Below are positions 9,484 through 19,385 of a stretch of DNA of 34,013 bases, piece by piece. Each line of letters starts with the position of its first letter. The first letter of the stretch is position 1. This stretch comes from an uncultured Clostridia bacterium. GTDB taxonomy: Bacteria; Bacillota; Clostridia; Christensenellales; Borkfalkiaceae. The position numbers were made by a program, and so were the translations under genes. Under the pieces are notes generated by a model. That model was not told the origin of the DNA, did no database searches, and saw only the letters and a list, made by a program, of their open reading frames with translations. The DNA lies in the NCBI GenBank assembly GCA_946540675.1, contig CAMNIW010000003.1:1-34013 (forward strand), given 5' to 3'.

Positions 9484-9888
9484 TCAACCGCCCGCATTTC
9501 TCACAACCTTTTCGATTTCTGCTTCAACCTTGCTTTCGATATTTTCAAGCGTTGGTTTCCAATGTTCAAACGCTGCCGTCCTGCGCCCGCTTCGGGTCAA
9601 ATGCCCGTGTTCAAGTAAATGTGTTATCTGATAGCGTTTTTTGTTATAGATTGTGTACGACTCCGCGCCCGTGACCGAAGAAGCGTTCTTGCGTTGTGTA
9701 ACGCCGAAATTCTTTGCATATTGCCCCGTTCGGTTGTGGTATGGTTTGCCCTGCGAAAGTTCTTTCGCGCCGGACTCTGCAAGATCCTTGTAAACCTCTT
9801 TTAAGCCCTTGTTTACTTCGGTCGAAAAGTTTTCTAATTGCTTTTGCAATTCTTCTGTTAATTGATCGTAACCAACGTTAATTACCAT
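9484..9888 (-). CDS. HK97 gp10-like head-tail connector protein
   Basis: MVINVGYDQLTEELQKQLENFSTEVNKGLKEV...LLEHGHLTRSGRRTAAFEHWKP. Confidence 0.75.
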   Translation of the reverse strand: MVINVGYDQLTEELQKQLENFSTEVNKGLKEVYKDLAESGAKELSQGKPYHNRTGQYAKNFGVTQRKNASSVTGAESYTIYNKKRYQITHLLEHGHLTRSGRRTAAFEHWKPTLENIESKVEAEIEKVVRNAGG

Positions 9889-10165
9889 TGCCGACCCTTT
9901 CCGCCGTATAAAGTTCGGTCTTATCGTCGCGCCTTGCCCCATAAGTCCGGTAAATAGAAAGACGCTTGCCGTCGTACTCTAATTCTTCCTGCCCGTCATA
10001 TTCTGCCGCCCAAACTGTAAATTTGTATTCGGCTTTCATACCCATTTCGCCCGCTGCGTTAAATTCGTCGCGACCGACCGGATCAACGGTTGCAAAAATT
10101 GTTGTTCTGACGTCGTCGTCTTCTGTTTCCCCTACGCTTATAAGTGTGATTTCTGCTTCGTTCAT
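9878..10165 (-). CDS. Phage head closure protein
   Basis: 95 aa; ...EYDGQEELEYDGKRLSIYRTYGARRDDKTELYTAERVG is typical of head-closure proteins. Confidence 0.65.
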   Translation of the reverse strand: MNEAEITLISVGETEDDDVRTTIFATVDPVGRDEFNAAGEMGMKAEYKFTVWAAEYDGQEELEYDGKRLSIYRTYGARRDDKTELYTAERVGNGN

Positions 10166-10181
10166 GCTTTCCGCCCCCTGC

Positions 10182-10493
10182 TTAATCGCCGCTTGCTTCC
10201 TGCATTTCCGAAAAATACTTTGACGCGCCCTTGATCTTCGTTAAAACCATGTTATAAACGCCGATAAGCGTTTCGTAATCGTCCGAAATGCTATAATTTG
10301 CTTTAACGTAAGACAAAACGGCTTCGATAATAAGCGGATCTTCGGGCGCGGAAAGCCACGAAGATTTTACGCCGATACGTTCAAGATCTGATAAAGCCGT
10401 GTCAACAAGGCGTTGAACGTCATTATCTAAACCGTCGCTTGCGCTCTTTCTTACTCTTAACTTTGCCGCGTCCAATAGTTCCGTTTTTGTCAT
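10182..10493 (-). CDS. Phage gp6-like head-tail connector
   Basis: 103 aa; position and DDYETLIGVYNMVLTKIKGASKY. Confidence 0.65.
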   Translation of the reverse strand: MTKTELLDAAKLRVRKSASDGLDNDVQRLVDTALSDLERIGVKSSWLSAPEDPLIIEAVLSYVKANYSISDDYETLIGVYNMVLTKIKGASKYFSEMQEASGD

Positions 10494-10517
10494 AAAGCCT
10501 TTAACCTTGCCTTTCTG

Positions 10518-11756
10518 TTATGCGTTTGCCGCTCTCTTTACGCGGATAAAGCCGTTACGCGCTGCAACCGCTCCGCCAACGAAAGCACTTGCGCGGTATG
10601 CGATCTGTCCGGTTGAAAACTTGAAGTCTTCGGACTTTCTCGCGTCAATGTCGGAGAAGATCGCCAACTCGAAGTTTTCAAGCGCACCGTAAGCCATGCA
10701 ATAAGGTGTTGCGGAAGTCTTTGTCGCACTTACCGCGTCACACGCTGAATTGATGATGAAAGGCACGCCGTCGATTGTGCCGGAATTGCCGTTGTTTACG
10801 ATAGTGTAAACCTTGCGTCCCTGCTGATCGCGAAGCATTGCGAACGCTTTAAGATCCTTTTTGTTAAGGATAAGTGTTGCGATTGCTTCCACGTCCTCGT
10901 CGCCGCCGTAAGAGTAAATGATCTCGTCAAGTGTCTTGTTGTCGATCGCTGACAATGTAATGTCGGTGTTGCGGTCGATAACGTCGTCGCTTGCGCTTGC
11001 CGGATTGAAGAAGATACCCTTAATGTTTCCGGTTGATCCGTCGCCGTTGATGATCTGACGTGTGATAATACGTCTAACGGCGCGTGTTACGCTGCCCTCG
11101 ACAACTCCGTCGTAGTCTGCGTTAGGCAACTTTGCCATTTCTTCGGGTTCTTCTGTGTATGCGGTTACTTTCTGCTTCTCGATAGTAACGTAACCGAAAA
11201 CGGGTTCGTTGTTGCTATATGTTCCGCCCTCTGCGGTTCCCATTGCTCCGCCGTTGCCGTAAGACTTAACGAAGCCGCGGTTATAAGTTTCGCCGCCGTG
11301 AAGTGGTACGGCTTTAACTCTGTCAATAAGACCGGAAACGTCGTTAAATGTTTCCTTAACGTCTGTTGCGGTATGAACAACGGGCGCGGTCTGTGATACG
11401 GAAAGACTATTCTTGATCTTGCGGGAAAGTGTCTTTGCGGAATACTTAACCGCCTTTCCTGCCTTTGCTGCTTCTCCACGCATTGCAAAAGCCTTTGTCT
11501 TTGCCTGCGCGTCGTTGTTGCTCTCGCCCTGCTTGCCCTCGTCGCCGTTCTCGTCGTCTTCGGGATCTGCTACGGCTGCCATTGCTGCGACCTTTGCGCG
11601 TGCCTTTGCGTCGGCGATAATCGCCTTTGCGTCTTCAACTTCTGCTACGATTGCGTTAAGGTCTTCGCCCTCTGCGGTCTTTGACTTCTCAACAAGTCCG
11701 GCAATGTGCTTTTCAAGATCCTTTACGCTCATTTTGATAAGATCTTCATGTTTCAT
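10518..11756 (-). CDS. HK97-family major capsid protein
   Basis: 412 aa, N-terminal delta-domain-like coiled coil then ...GGTYSNNEPVFGYVTIEKQKVTAYTEEPEEMAKL... Confidence 0.92.
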   Translation of the reverse strand: MKHEDLIKMSVKDLEKHIAGLVEKSKTAEGEDLNAIVAEVEDAKAIIADAKARAKVAAMAAVADPEDDENGDEGKQGESNNDAQAKTKAFAMRGEAAKAGKAVKYSAKTLSRKIKNSLSVSQTAPVVHTATDVKETFNDVSGLIDRVKAVPLHGGETYNRGFVKSYGNGGAMGTAEGGTYSNNEPVFGYVTIEKQKVTAYTEEPEEMAKLPNADYDGVVEGSVTRAVRRIITRQIINGDGSTGNIKGIFFNPASASDDVIDRNTDITLSAIDNKTLDEIIYSYGGDEDVEAIATLILNKKDLKAFAMLRDQQGRKVYTIVNNGNSGTIDGVPFIINSACDAVSATKTSATPYCMAYGALENFELAIFSDIDARKSEDFKFSTGQIAYRASAFVGGAVAARNGFIRVKRAANA

Positions 11757-11776
11757 TTTGGTTTTACCCCTTTCTT

Positions 11777-12535
11777 TTACTGTGAAATGATTTCCAAATA
11801 GTTGCGCATTATTGCGTTGCGGGCTTTGATTGTTTCCGCTTCGCGTCTTGCTTTTGCTTCGTCCGGTTGGCTTTCGCCTGCTCCGGTTTTTGGCAATAAC
11901 CCTTTCGGGATCTTGCCGCGGTCTGCGCGGTTCATATAATCGCCAACGGCTGCGGCATATTCTTTCGCGTCTGTAACTTCGACGTCAAAGTATTTTGCCG
12001 CTTCTTCTCCGTTTAACCACGTTTCGGCGTCCATAAGTTCTTTTATGTCGTCGATCGTAACGCCGTCTTTTATATGTTTCGCGTATATGTTAAGCATACC
12101 GACCGCGATTTCGTCCAAATCGTCCGCCATTTTGCGAAGTTCTGCGGCGTTTCCCTCGCCACAAGTCCACGGATTGTGGATCATTAAAAAGGCGTTTGAC
12201 GGTATTTTAGGCGGTTCGCTTCCTGCAAACGCTATTACCGACGCAATAGAACCCGCTAAACCGTCAACATAGATTTGTACTTTGTTTTTTGTCGCGTGTC
12301 TTTGGATCATGTTGTAAATTGCGATCCCCGCAAATACTGATCCGCCGCCCGAATTTATGTAAATATTAAGATCCTTTCCCGCCTGCGCGTTCAAGAAATC
12401 TTTTACCGCGTTCGGGTATTGGTCTTCGTCTTGCCACGCTCCCCACCAATCCGAAACTATATCGCCGTAAAAATACAAGTCGGCTTTTTGGTCGGTTTCG
12501 TTTTTTACTTCAAAGCAATTAAAAATCTTCGGCAC
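11777..12535 (-). CDS. ClpP-like head maturation protease
   Basis: YINSGGGSVFAGIAIYNMIQRH...YVDGLAGSIASVIAFAG...MIHNPWT; ClpP fold with Ser and His motifs. Confidence 0.93.
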   Translation of the reverse strand: MPKIFNCFEVKNETDQKADLYFYGDIVSDWWGAWQDEDQYPNAVKDFLNAQAGKDLNIYINSGGGSVFAGIAIYNMIQRHATKNKVQIYVDGLAGSIASVIAFAGSEPPKIPSNAFLMIHNPWTCGEGNAAELRKMADDLDEIAVGMLNIYAKHIKDGVTIDDIKELMDAETWLNGEEAAKYFDVEVTDAKEYAAAVGDYMNRADRGKIPKGLLPKTGAGESQPDEAKARREAETIKARNAIMRNYLEIISQ

Positions 12536-12538
12536 GTT

Positions 12539-13828
12539 TTACACCCCCTTTCTTTCGCTTTTCTGCGTCGGAATATATAACGCGATTGCTTGCAATTTGT
12601 TGTGTGCGCCTGCTGCCGGATCTGCTGCCGGATCTGCCGGATCTTCCCCGCTGCCTGCGTCTTCGCCGATCTGATAAATACTTTGTTCGTCCGCCTTGAC
12701 GTAATTAAGCGAAATCATACGGACGTCGCCGTCTTCGATCGGTTCGTAATACATAAGTTCGCGGTATTCGTTTATTGTGATGATCCCGCGATCGAATAAT
12801 TGCGACCCCAAATTTACGCGGGTTTGCAATGTCGCATATTGTAAGCGGTTAGCGGTAAAAATGATTTTGTTACCGAAACCGCGTTCACGCTCCGAAAGTA
12901 ACTTAAACGTAAATTCAAGCGAAAGTTGTAATGCTATCGGTTCGATCACGCTTTCATAAAACGCGTTCCATTCCGCTTCGTTGTAAGTCGAATTAAGGAT
13001 CTTTTCGTTTACGTTGTAATAGCGGTAAATGTTATCGCGTAAGAATTGCGATTGAGTAACCGGAATTTGCGTTGCGTGCTGCGTGATTTCGTGAAACTCC
13101 ATTGAATTATCAAGTCCGGCGATACCGCCGTCGTTTGAAGCGTTCATGTATGCTTCTTGGAAGTCGCGCACTTTCTGTTTAAGTTCGTCTTCGTCTGCAA
13201 AGTTGTTATATTTCAAGTAGCCTTTAAGGTTTGCCGAATTGTTTACGGTATTCCTTAACGACTCGCCCGTCGTGTCTAACAATTCAAGCGTTGTTTTTAA
13301 CTGTGTGTCCGGTGGCGTTCCTATAAATCGCTTTCGATCGTATCTTGCTTTTATGTGGATAACTGATTGATAAGGGATTGTGTATTCTTTCCCGTCGTAG
13401 TCCCACACAAAGCGGAAGAATATAACGCCGCTTTCGTCGTCTTCCCAAATTCTGAAAGACTTAACCGTTACCGGAACAATACTTTGCACGCGTGAAAAGT
13501 CCGGCGTGTAAAATATCACGGCAAACGCGTTTGATTTATACACAAGATCCGACGCCATTTTATAAAGCGCGTCGAACGGTGTTATTTCGGCAGCCCAACG
13601 AAGCGAAAGCAACTTTGCCAAATAATCGTCTTTGACGGTAAGCCCCTTTGCGTCGCGTCTAATTACTTGCGGGGTCAATTTTCCCAAATTCTGCCCGATT
13701 GCGTGGGCGATAGCCCCCACAACGTCGGACTCATAAAGATCGCTTGACCCTTGATATTCTCCACGAAAAGCGAAAATAGGCGCGTACTTATAGCGTCGTA
13801 GATTTAGCAAATCTCGAATAATACCCAA
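12539..13828 (-). CDS. HK97-family portal protein
   Basis: 429 aa; position plus portal-like motifs. Confidence 0.92.
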   Translation of the reverse strand: MGIIRDLLNLRRYKYAPIFAFRGEYQGSSDLYESDVVGAIAHAIGQNLGKLTPQVIRRDAKGLTVKDDYLAKLLSLRWAAEITPFDALYKMASDLVYKSNAFAVIFYTPDFSRVQSIVPVTVKSFRIWEDDESGVIFFRFVWDYDGKEYTIPYQSVIHIKARYDRKRFIGTPPDTQLKTTLELLDTTGESLRNTVNNSANLKGYLKYNNFADEDELKQKVRDFQEAYMNASNDGGIAGLDNSMEFHEITQHATQIPVTQSQFLRDNIYRYYNVNEKILNSTYNEAEWNAFYESVIEPIALQLSLEFTFKLLSERERGFGNKIIFTANRLQYATLQTRVNLGSQLFDRGIITINEYRELMYYEPIEDGDVRMISLNYVKADEQSIYQIGEDAGSGEDPADPAADPAAGAHNKLQAIALYIPTQKSERKGV

Positions 13829-13875
13829 ATTGTCGCGCCCCCTTTCTTTTCAATCTACCCACATATTACACAATA

Positions 13876-13913
13876 AAAACGCCCGTTTGTTATTATCTTT
13901 CACGGGCGTTTTA
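13876..13913. terminator. Hairpin terminator between terminase and portal genes
   Basis: aaaacgcccgt ... acgggcgtttt: inverted repeat flanked by A/T tracts. Confidence 0.7.
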
Positions 13914-13932
13914 TCCTGCTGCAATCCGCTAT

Positions 13933-15678
13933 TTATGCGGTTTTGCGCTCATTCTTTAGTTGTCTTCCGATTTCGTCGTGATATTTCATTTTGACCGCCA
14001 AAGCGTCGAAGACGGCGACCGCTCCGTCGATATGGGCGCGCTTCTCAATCTTAACGGGTTTCATTCTGCTATCGTTGATGTTTATATCAACCGCAACGTT
14101 TAAGAAATGCGATTGTAACAAAGCGTTGTCGCCTATATCGTAGTTTCCGTCTTTTAAATCGCCCTCGAAAGCGTGTAAAACGGGCGTTAGGTTTGTGCCT
14201 TGGTAAACGTCGTCCATGTGGAAGCCGCTTTCCGCCATATCTTGAACCAAATATTGCGCGCTATAACGATCGTAGCCAACTTTTAACGGTCTAATCTTAT
14301 AAACTTTTACAAGATCGAAAAACCATTTGTAAACGTCGCGGTAATCGACGGCGTTTTCGCCGGAGATCTGCAAGAAGCCTTGTTCTTTGAAAATGTTATA
14401 CGGCGTGTTTTCTTCGTTGATTGCGACTTTGTAGCGTTCTTCCGGCATAAAGAATTTTGCCAAAATATAATTTTTGCCGCCGCGTTCGATCACGACGCAA
14501 GCCGCCGTAAGATCGGTCGTTCTTGAAAGATCAATCCCGCCGACGCAAAAGCAACCGCGGAAGTCTTCAAGCGATAATCTTTTCGGTATTCCGTCCGCGT
14601 CTTTGCCGACCGCTTTTTCAACGTCTGCGTATTCAAGCCACGCAACCGAAGAATTTTGTTTGATGTTGCAATACTTTGTAAGAAATTCGGCTTTTTTCGA
14701 TAACGACGATTTCGCAATCGCGATTTGTTCTTCGTAAAACTCCCACGAAACGGAAACGTCCAAATTCGGGTTTGACTTCTCCAATTCTTCGCGTGTAAAC
14801 CACATTTCGGGATCGTCGATAATATACAAAAGCGGCAACAAGCGTTTTTCGTCGGATCTGCCTTTCAAAAATGCGGTTGCCCTGCGCATTAACTCGTCGA
14901 ATATGCCGTCGTTGATATATCCGGCGGTTGATGTGGATAAAATAAGCGGTTGTTTACGCGCTCCTAACGCCGACGTCATAACTTCGTATTGCTTCAAGCC
15001 TTGATCGCCCGCCCACGCTTCCATTTCGTCGTTAAGTACAAAGTGCGGGTTGAAACCGTCGGACTTCTTGGAATTAAACGCGATCTTCTTGATTGTCGTA
15101 TTAAATTCTTTGATGTAAATATCTGCGCGGCGTTTCTTGGTAATGTCGTCAAGTTCTTTTTCTGCCTGCACAATCTGATAAAATGCGTCATAGCATAGAT
15201 CCGCTTGATCTAATTTCGGCGCAAGGCAATATAATTTCGCGCCGTATTCTCCGTCAACGTAAGCCATATAAGCCATGATCGCCGCGGCAAATAATGTTTT
15301 ACCGTTCTTGCGGGCGACAAGCAAAAAGACCTCGCGAAATTGCCTATAATGCGTCGCGGGGTCTAATATGCCAAACATTGCGGCAGCTGCCGCCTTTTGC
15401 CATAACTCCAACTTCAAAAGATCATTGCGTCCCTCGGAATGGTGGCAAAAGTTTTCGATAAACTTTATTGCTTTATTCGCTTTCTTTGCGTCGTATTCAT
15501 ACACGCCGTTTTTGATCCCGTCGGTTAGGATCTTGTAAATTGCGATCGTGTATTTTCCGGCGGCTCTTACGCCCTCGATCTTCTCCCCGTTCTTGATCCG
15601 GCAAATCTTGTCGTAATACTCGAATATGTAATTGCTATATGGGGCTTGTCCTGCTGCCCCTACTGCCTTTTTTGCCAT
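13933..15678 (-). CDS. Terminase large subunit
   Basis: ~580 aa. FLLVARKNGKTLFAAAIMAYMA Walker A-like; HFVLNDEMEAWAG Walker B; CVGGIDLSRTTDLTAACVV nuclease motif. Confidence 0.95.
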   Translation of the reverse strand: MAKKAVGAAGQAPYSNYIFEYYDKICRIKNGEKIEGVRAAGKYTIAIYKILTDGIKNGVYEYDAKKANKAIKFIENFCHHSEGRNDLLKLELWQKAAAAAMFGILDPATHYRQFREVFLLVARKNGKTLFAAAIMAYMAYVDGEYGAKLYCLAPKLDQADLCYDAFYQIVQAEKELDDITKKRRADIYIKEFNTTIKKIAFNSKKSDGFNPHFVLNDEMEAWAGDQGLKQYEVMTSALGARKQPLILSTSTAGYINDGIFDELMRRATAFLKGRSDEKRLLPLLYIIDDPEMWFTREELEKSNPNLDVSVSWEFYEEQIAIAKSSLSKKAEFLTKYCNIKQNSSVAWLEYADVEKAVGKDADGIPKRLSLEDFRGCFCVGGIDLSRTTDLTAACVVIERGGKNYILAKFFMPEERYKVAINEENTPYNIFKEQGFLQISGENAVDYRDVYKWFFDLVKVYKIRPLKVGYDRYSAQYLVQDMAESGFHMDDVYQGTNLTPVLHAFEGDLKDGNYDIGDNALLQSHFLNVAVDININDSRMKPVKIEKRAHIDGAVAVFDALAVKMKYHDEIGRQLKNERKTA

Positions 15679-15679
15679 A

Positions 15680-16174
15680 TTAACTAAATTCGTCGCGCAA
15701 TGCTGCAAGCGCGGACTTTGCCTTTTCTTCTTTCGGTGGTAAGTATTCGATCAACTTGTCAATGTTGCTTTGGTATGCCCTGCAATTCTTGTCGTAGATA
15801 CCGACGGCGGGGTTTTCTTTCGGGTAATGCTGCGACCCGTTGACAACCTCTTTTTGCAAACCCTCGACAATCAAACTTTCTTTCGCCTGCCGGATCAATA
15901 CCGCTTGGAACGCGACTTCTTCGATCTTGCGGGCAATCAATTTCTTTTTTCGGTTGTCCTTGACTCCGGCGAAGAAGCGTTGAAGTGCTTTTCGCTCTTT
16001 CTCGATAGCGTCGTCGGTTAGGATCTCCCCCGCTGCTTCCCGTTTTGCGGTTTCTAAAATCTTCTTGCGGCGATCGGTCGGGATCTTTTCGTATATCTCC
16101 AAAAGTTCTTTTAACTCCTGCAAAGTCCCGTTATCTTTTTCTTTGTCGTTCTTTTTGGTGGTATCTTTCGCCAT
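15680..16174 (-). CDS. Terminase small subunit (P27-like)
   Basis: 164 aa immediately upstream of the large subunit; C-terminal helical region. Confidence 0.75.
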   Translation of the reverse strand: MAKDTTKKNDKEKDNGTLQELKELLEIYEKIPTDRRKKILETAKREAAGEILTDDAIEKERKALQRFFAGVKDNRKKKLIARKIEEVAFQAVLIRQAKESLIVEGLQKEVVNGSQHYPKENPAVGIYDKNCRAYQSNIDKLIEYLPPKEEKAKSALAALRDEFS

Positions 16175-16352
16175 TTTTGACCCCCCTATCGCGCACGCGC
16201 ACGCGTAGAGTTTTTTTTAAGGCACTCCCTCGGTTCTTTTGGTGGCTTGATTTTAACGACCCCCGGGGGGTGTATTCCCTACAAAATGCGCAATATGCTT
16301 TAATAATCTTTGTGTAATATGTTTTTTATAAAAATGTTTTCAAAATTATTTT

Positions 16353-16673
16353 TTATGCTTCGATAACGCGACCGTTCGCGTCGAAACTATATCGTTTTGT
16401 TTTGCTTTTGTGTTCTTTGTTGTGATGTTCTTCGCAAAGCAATTCGAGATTGTCGAACGATAAAGCGATCGACAAGTCGTTCAAGTTCTCCGGTGTAATA
16501 TATTCTTTGTGGTGGACTATTACCCCGACGTTTATATCTTCAAGCCTGCGTTTGCCTGCTGCAAACTCTTTCATGCAACGTTCACATTGCCCGCGCTTAT
16601 AAACGTAATATGCTTTGCGTGTCTTCTTCCATGCGGGCGAATTGTAAAAGCCTTTAGCATATTCTTTCGCCAT
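16353..16673 (-). CDS. HNH endonuclease
   Basis: WKKTRKAYYVYKRGQCERC...VIVHHKEYITPENLNDLSIALSFDNLELLCEEHHNKEH. Confidence 0.92.
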   Translation of the reverse strand: MAKEYAKGFYNSPAWKKTRKAYYVYKRGQCERCMKEFAAGKRRLEDINVGVIVHHKEYITPENLNDLSIALSFDNLELLCEEHHNKEHKSKTKRYSFDANGRVIEA

Positions 16674-17035
16674 TAGTCGCCGCCTTTCTTCTTCCTGCTG
16701 CAATCCTCGATCAATCCCATATATCGGGCGATCAAGTATTGATAACGGCGGGAATATCGGTAAAACGTATCACGTCCGCAATACGTTTCGCCGATACGCT
16801 CCCACGTTGTCCCGCTTATGATGTTAAGCCGGATCTTTGCCATTAACTCGTCGCGGGCTTCTCCGGTTGCTCCGCCTAAATCAATTTCACGTTCCGCCGC
16901 TTCAATCGCTGCCGCTGCCTTTTTGTCAAAGTTTGTTATGCGTCGCTTTAACTTTCCACGTCTGCGCTTATCGTCAAGGCGCACAATGGAACGTATTATT
17001 TTCTTTTCGTCGTCGTCCATATAGTAACGCCCCAA
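16673..17035 (-). CDS. Phage late-gene regulator-like / DNA-binding protein
   Basis: 120 aa; C-terminal sigma-like HTH (TTWERIGETYCGRDTFYRYSRRYQYLIA), upstream of HNH/terminase. Confidence 0.5.
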   Translation of the reverse strand: MGRYYMDDDEKKIIRSIVRLDDKRRRGKLKRRITNFDKKAAAAIEAAEREIDLGGATGEARDELMAKIRLNIISGTTWERIGETYCGRDTFYRYSRRYQYLIARYMGLIEDCSRKKKGGD

Positions 17036-17055
17036 CGTAAACGCTCCCCCTTTGC

Positions 17056-17826
17056 TTAAAATGTTTCTTCGTTACTGTCGCGGTATGTCGTCTTAATGCG
17101 GATCATGCCGTCGCTATCTCTGTCGATCTTGTGTGTATTCTTGCCGATCTTGATTGTGACGTAATCGGCGTTGCCGTCAAACGTTGCGCGGATTGCACAA
17201 AGTACACATTGCAACTGTCCGTCGCTCTGTGAAAATACATTCTTCGCCCACATTCCGGCGGCTTCCATTTTGGCGCGCTTCTCGCGCTCCCGCTGCGCTT
17301 CGTCGCAACTACAAGCGTCGGTTGCTAATTCGTTATAGTCTGCCGCGCTCAATCCGTCCGGTGCTTCGATCATTTGCGCTTGATTGCAATACTTACAAAA
17401 GCCCGTGTGTTGTGATACGGTTCTAACCGCGGGCGCGGTTGGCATACCCTCGACGGGATCTTCTACGACTTCCGCTTCTACCGCTTCGACGCTTACCGGA
17501 TCAATGCCGGAAGACTCTAAAACGTTCTTGATTGATAAAATAAAGGTTTCTGCCGCAAGGTCGTTTAATCGCCCGATCTTGAAGCACGCCGAAACGGTTA
17601 CGCTTGCCGCTCCGCCTGCCGTAAACCGGACTTCCCTTTCTGCGTCGGTCGTTCCTTTTCTGTCCTTGCGCAAATTGTCAATGATTGTTCTTGCGTCGCT
17701 TTCTGAAAAGCCCAAAAGATTTATAATGCGCTTTTCCCAAAAGTCCGTAAGCGGCAACGCCTTTTCTTTCTTTTCGCCCGCTGCAATCTCGGCGATCTCG
17801 TCTTTGTTGGTTGTGATAGTCAACAT
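17056..17826 (-). CDS. Hypothetical phage protein
   Basis: ~256 aa from MLTITTNKDEIAEIAAGEKKEK; Cys-containing FCKYCNQAQM...ACSCDEAQ. Confidence 0.55.
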   Translation of the reverse strand: MLTITTNKDEIAEIAAGEKKEKALPLTDFWEKRIINLLGFSESDARTIIDNLRKDRKGTTDAEREVRFTAGGAASVTVSACFKIGRLNDLAAETFILSIKNVLESSGIDPVSVEAVEAEVVEDPVEGMPTAPAVRTVSQHTGFCKYCNQAQMIEAPDGLSAADYNELATDACSCDEAQREREKRAKMEAAGMWAKNVFSQSDGQLQCVLCAIRATFDGNADYVTIKIGKNTHKIDRDSDGMIRIKTTYRDSNEETF

Positions 17827-18332
17827 TTTGTTTGTCCTTTCCCGCCTTTGGCGTCTATGTGATTTTTGCATTTATCGCAAGGCGCGAAAGATACGTTTAC
17901 ACCCTCGCACCCTTTGACCGTTCTAAAAGCGTGTTCACAATTAACAAGGTTGAAGCCGTCCGCGGGCGATAAATACCAACGGATCATTTCGCGGGCTTCT
18001 TCTGTTGAATGGCAAACCGCCACTTTTGCGCCCTCGCTTTTAAGCGCGTCCATAAATTCTTTTTGTGCCTTTGTCGGCTTGTTATTTCCGTACTTCATTT
18101 CGATATACAAGGAATTGAAGCCACGGCGCGCCACGGGCAAGCATACGTCCGGCACTCCTGCTTTAAGTCCGGCAGCCTTTAGGATCTGCCCGCCTGCTTG
18201 TGATCTCTTTCCCTCATTCGGGACGTGATAAAGCAATTTCAATTCGGGGATAATGTCTTCGTAGGACTTCGCCCAATTAAATAATTTAATCTGCTCCGTC
18301 GTTTCTCCCCGCTTCATGTTTTGCAATTTCAT
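17820..18332 (-). CDS. VRR-NUC domain nuclease
   Basis: LFNWAKSYEDIIPELKLLYHVPNEGKRS...LKAGVPDVCLPVARRGFNSLYIEMKYGNNKPTKAQKEFMDAL. Confidence 0.85.
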   Translation of the reverse strand: MKLQNMKRGETTEQIKLFNWAKSYEDIIPELKLLYHVPNEGKRSQAGGQILKAAGLKAGVPDVCLPVARRGFNSLYIEMKYGNNKPTKAQKEFMDALKSEGAKVAVCHSTEEAREMIRWYLSPADGFNLVNCEHAFRTVKGCEGVNVSFAPCDKCKNHIDAKGGKGQTKC

Positions 18333-18349
18333 TTTGTCTTATTCCCCTT

Positions 18350-19210
18350 TCAATCCCGAACCATTCGGGCGTATATATAAAACCCGCCATTGATTTCGTT
18401 TTGATAAACTTTAGCGTCTACAAATCGGGTGTTTTTATATTTCTTCTTCAACTCCGTTTCAAGCAACACATAATCGCAAGCCATTTTACGGACTTTGTTT
18501 TTCCCAAACTTGCTATATGATCTTGTGATCGTCGGTTTCTTTAACCCTTTCGACGTCTTCCAACGTTTCTTACCTTTCGGGTCTTTCGTGATGTAATTTA
18601 CAAGTCCGGCGATATGTGTATCGGGATCGGGTGCAAGTCGTTTTGTTTCTGTCCGGTCGCCGTGATACCATAATTGTTCTATTTCGTCGCGGTCAACGTC
18701 CCCGCTTATGATCGCGTGGTGGTGGCAGCGAATACCCTTGTCCGGTTCGTTGCTCCATTCCGTGACGTAGATATATTTAATATTTTCTTTGCCTGCTCTT
18801 TTTCTCCTGCGGTTGATCCGGCGTATAAAGTTACCGAATTTCTTTTCGGCGTCTTCTACGCTTTCCGGTTCTTCGCCTGCTCTATAAGTGAACGTCCCCC
18901 ACAAATCGCCCTTGCCAAAATTTGCGCTTGCTAATTGGTTTAAATATCTTCGCGCCCTTTTGTCGTTAAGGTTCTTTTGTGTTGGTCTGCTTTCTCTCTT
19001 TCTTTTCGTTCGGGGCATATCGTGACGAACGTTAAAGGTCGGGTAAATATCAACTTCGATCATTTTCCCCGCTTCGGTTGTCGTTGTCCTATATCCTGCC
19101 CCCTTGCCTTTCTTTGCGATCCTCTCCGCTTCCGCTTCTTCCAACTTCTCTATTTGCTCGTTGTATGCTTCTTCGTAATCGTAATCGTCATAATACTTTT
19201 TTCTTCTCAC
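18350..19210 (-). CDS. Rolling-circle-type replication initiator (HUH endonuclease Rep)
   Basis: GTFTYRAG (motif I-like), IRCHHHAIISGD (HUH), HIAGLVNYITKD (catalytic Tyr motif). Confidence 0.78.
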   Translation of the reverse strand: MRRKKYYDDYDYEEAYNEQIEKLEEAEAERIAKKGKGAGYRTTTTEAGKMIEVDIYPTFNVRHDMPRTKRKRESRPTQKNLNDKRARRYLNQLASANFGKGDLWGTFTYRAGEEPESVEDAEKKFGNFIRRINRRRKRAGKENIKYIYVTEWSNEPDKGIRCHHHAIISGDVDRDEIEQLWYHGDRTETKRLAPDPDTHIAGLVNYITKDPKGKKRWKTSKGLKKPTITRSYSKFGKNKVRKMACDYVLLETELKKKYKNTRFVDAKVYQNEINGGFYIYARMVRD

Positions 19211-19232
19211 ATTACCCCGCCTTTATCTATGT

Positions 19233-19318
19233 CATATTACGCAATATATATTTATCTATCCTTTACCCTTTACATATTGCATAATATATATTTTATCTAT
19301 CGCATATTGTGTAATATT
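19233..19318. promoter_or_regulatory. Three operator-like repeats upstream of the Rep gene
   Basis: catattacgcaatata (19233), catattgcataatata (19273), catattgtgtaatatt (19303). Confidence 0.6.
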
Positions 19319-19385
19319 TACGGTATGTTAATACCCATTACAAGGTCGCCTTAATATGTCCCCCCCCTCTATATATAGGAAGAAA

